Below the pieces are notes generated by a model. That model saw only the letters and a program-made list of their open reading frames with translations, was not told where the DNA came from and searched no databases. A DNA stretch of 64,000 bases from Paraflavitalea pollutisoli (GTDB lineage Bacteria > Bacteroidota > Bacteroidia > Chitinophagales > Chitinophagaceae). Positions 63,875 to 64,000 of the stretch are shown here, piece after piece (position 1 is the stretch's first letter; each line of letters begins with the position of its first letter). The position numbers and the translations under genes are program-made. Location of the stretch: assembly GCF_029360705.1 (NCBI RefSeq), contig NZ_JARKMX010000008.1, positions 4,037,479 to 4,101,478 of the forward strand, read 5' to 3'.

Positions 63875-64000
63875 GATAAGCCGTAGATAACCCGTATATA
63901 AGCTGTAGATAAGCCGTAGATAAGCTGTCCTTATATAGAGACGGCTTATCTACAGGTTATTGCTGAGTTATTATCGGGTTATTATCAGCTTATCTGGATA
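63875..64000. repeat. 11-bp tandem repeats arranged as an inverted array
   Basis: Five direct 11-bp units (consensus GATAAGCCGTA, 63875-63929) are followed by a 10-base centre and five units of the reverse complement (consensus TACGGCTTATC, 63940-63994), continuing to the window edge. About 38 of 55 positions pair between arms, so a large imperfect hairpin or cruciform is possible. Several units contain TTATCTACA-like sequence, one base from a DnaA box. A further CTTATCTGG copy lies at 63842-63850. Confidence 0.8.

Noticed and set aside
63875-64000. The 11-bp array as a CRISPR
   Set aside because: Units are contiguous 11-mers without unique spacers, and the second half is inverted; no cas genes are near.

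Overview
The window looks like chromosomal DNA of a Bacteroidota bacterium, most likely of the Chitinophagaceae type (inference; no rRNA is present). The support is threefold. Three giant exported proteins end in type IX secretion (T9SS) sorting domains with a YPNP motif. Several promoters fit the Bacteroidota pattern TTTG, 19-21 bases, TAnnTTTG, often with leaders of only 10-16 nt. An atpD-atpC pair stands apart from the other ATP synthase genes. There are no tRNA or rRNA genes, CRISPR arrays, insertion sequences or prophage genes.

1-21.5 kb is a surface-polysaccharide locus. A leftward operon encodes a Wzz/BY-kinase-like chain-length protein, an acyltransferase, an unannotated 33-residue membrane peptide, a Wzy-like polymerase, a half-length TolC-like protein and a GT-C-type membrane glycosyltransferase; a truncated ECF sigma factor lies at the left edge. 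A rightward set encodes three GT2 glycosyltransferases, a CheY-like receiver and the initiating sugar-phosphate transferase. No Wzx flippase or Wza exporter is visible.

8.3-32.3 kb is dominated by three very large secreted proteins (2387, 2003 and 1255 residues). Each has an N-terminal alpha/beta-hydrolase (esterase-like) domain, long arrays of Ig-like domains (FN3, PA14 and LamG in one; 17 or 9 PKD-like repeats in the others) and a T9SS signal.

32.3-57.5 kb is mostly housekeeping: atpDC, a VIT/vWA/DUF2135 protein with an embedded SusC-plug-like segment, an S9 peptidase, a TetR-controlled RND efflux operon, dnaX, the pyruvate dehydrogenase E2 gene, a phosphoesterase/PQQ-propeller fusion, engB, a YkuK-like gene and a GbsR/MarR-led operon. 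Between the third giant protein and atpC is a strong promoter with no gene behind it.

57.5-64 kb carries a compact lipid/secondary-metabolite operon: UbiA prenyltransferase, type III polyketide synthase, SAM methyltransferase and FAD oxidoreductase. All four appear to start with TTG. An outer-membrane DUF5723-like protein and a MORN/TonB-C protein follow. The window ends inside an array of 11-bp repeats arranged as a large inverted repeat.

The best leads are the TTG-initiated type III PKS/UbiA operon, the 11-bp inverted array, an A9 slippage site in dnaX with stops in both alternative frames, a G9 tract in the wzy-like gene, the orphan promoter and its possible RNA, and a TetR operator exactly filling a promoter spacer.
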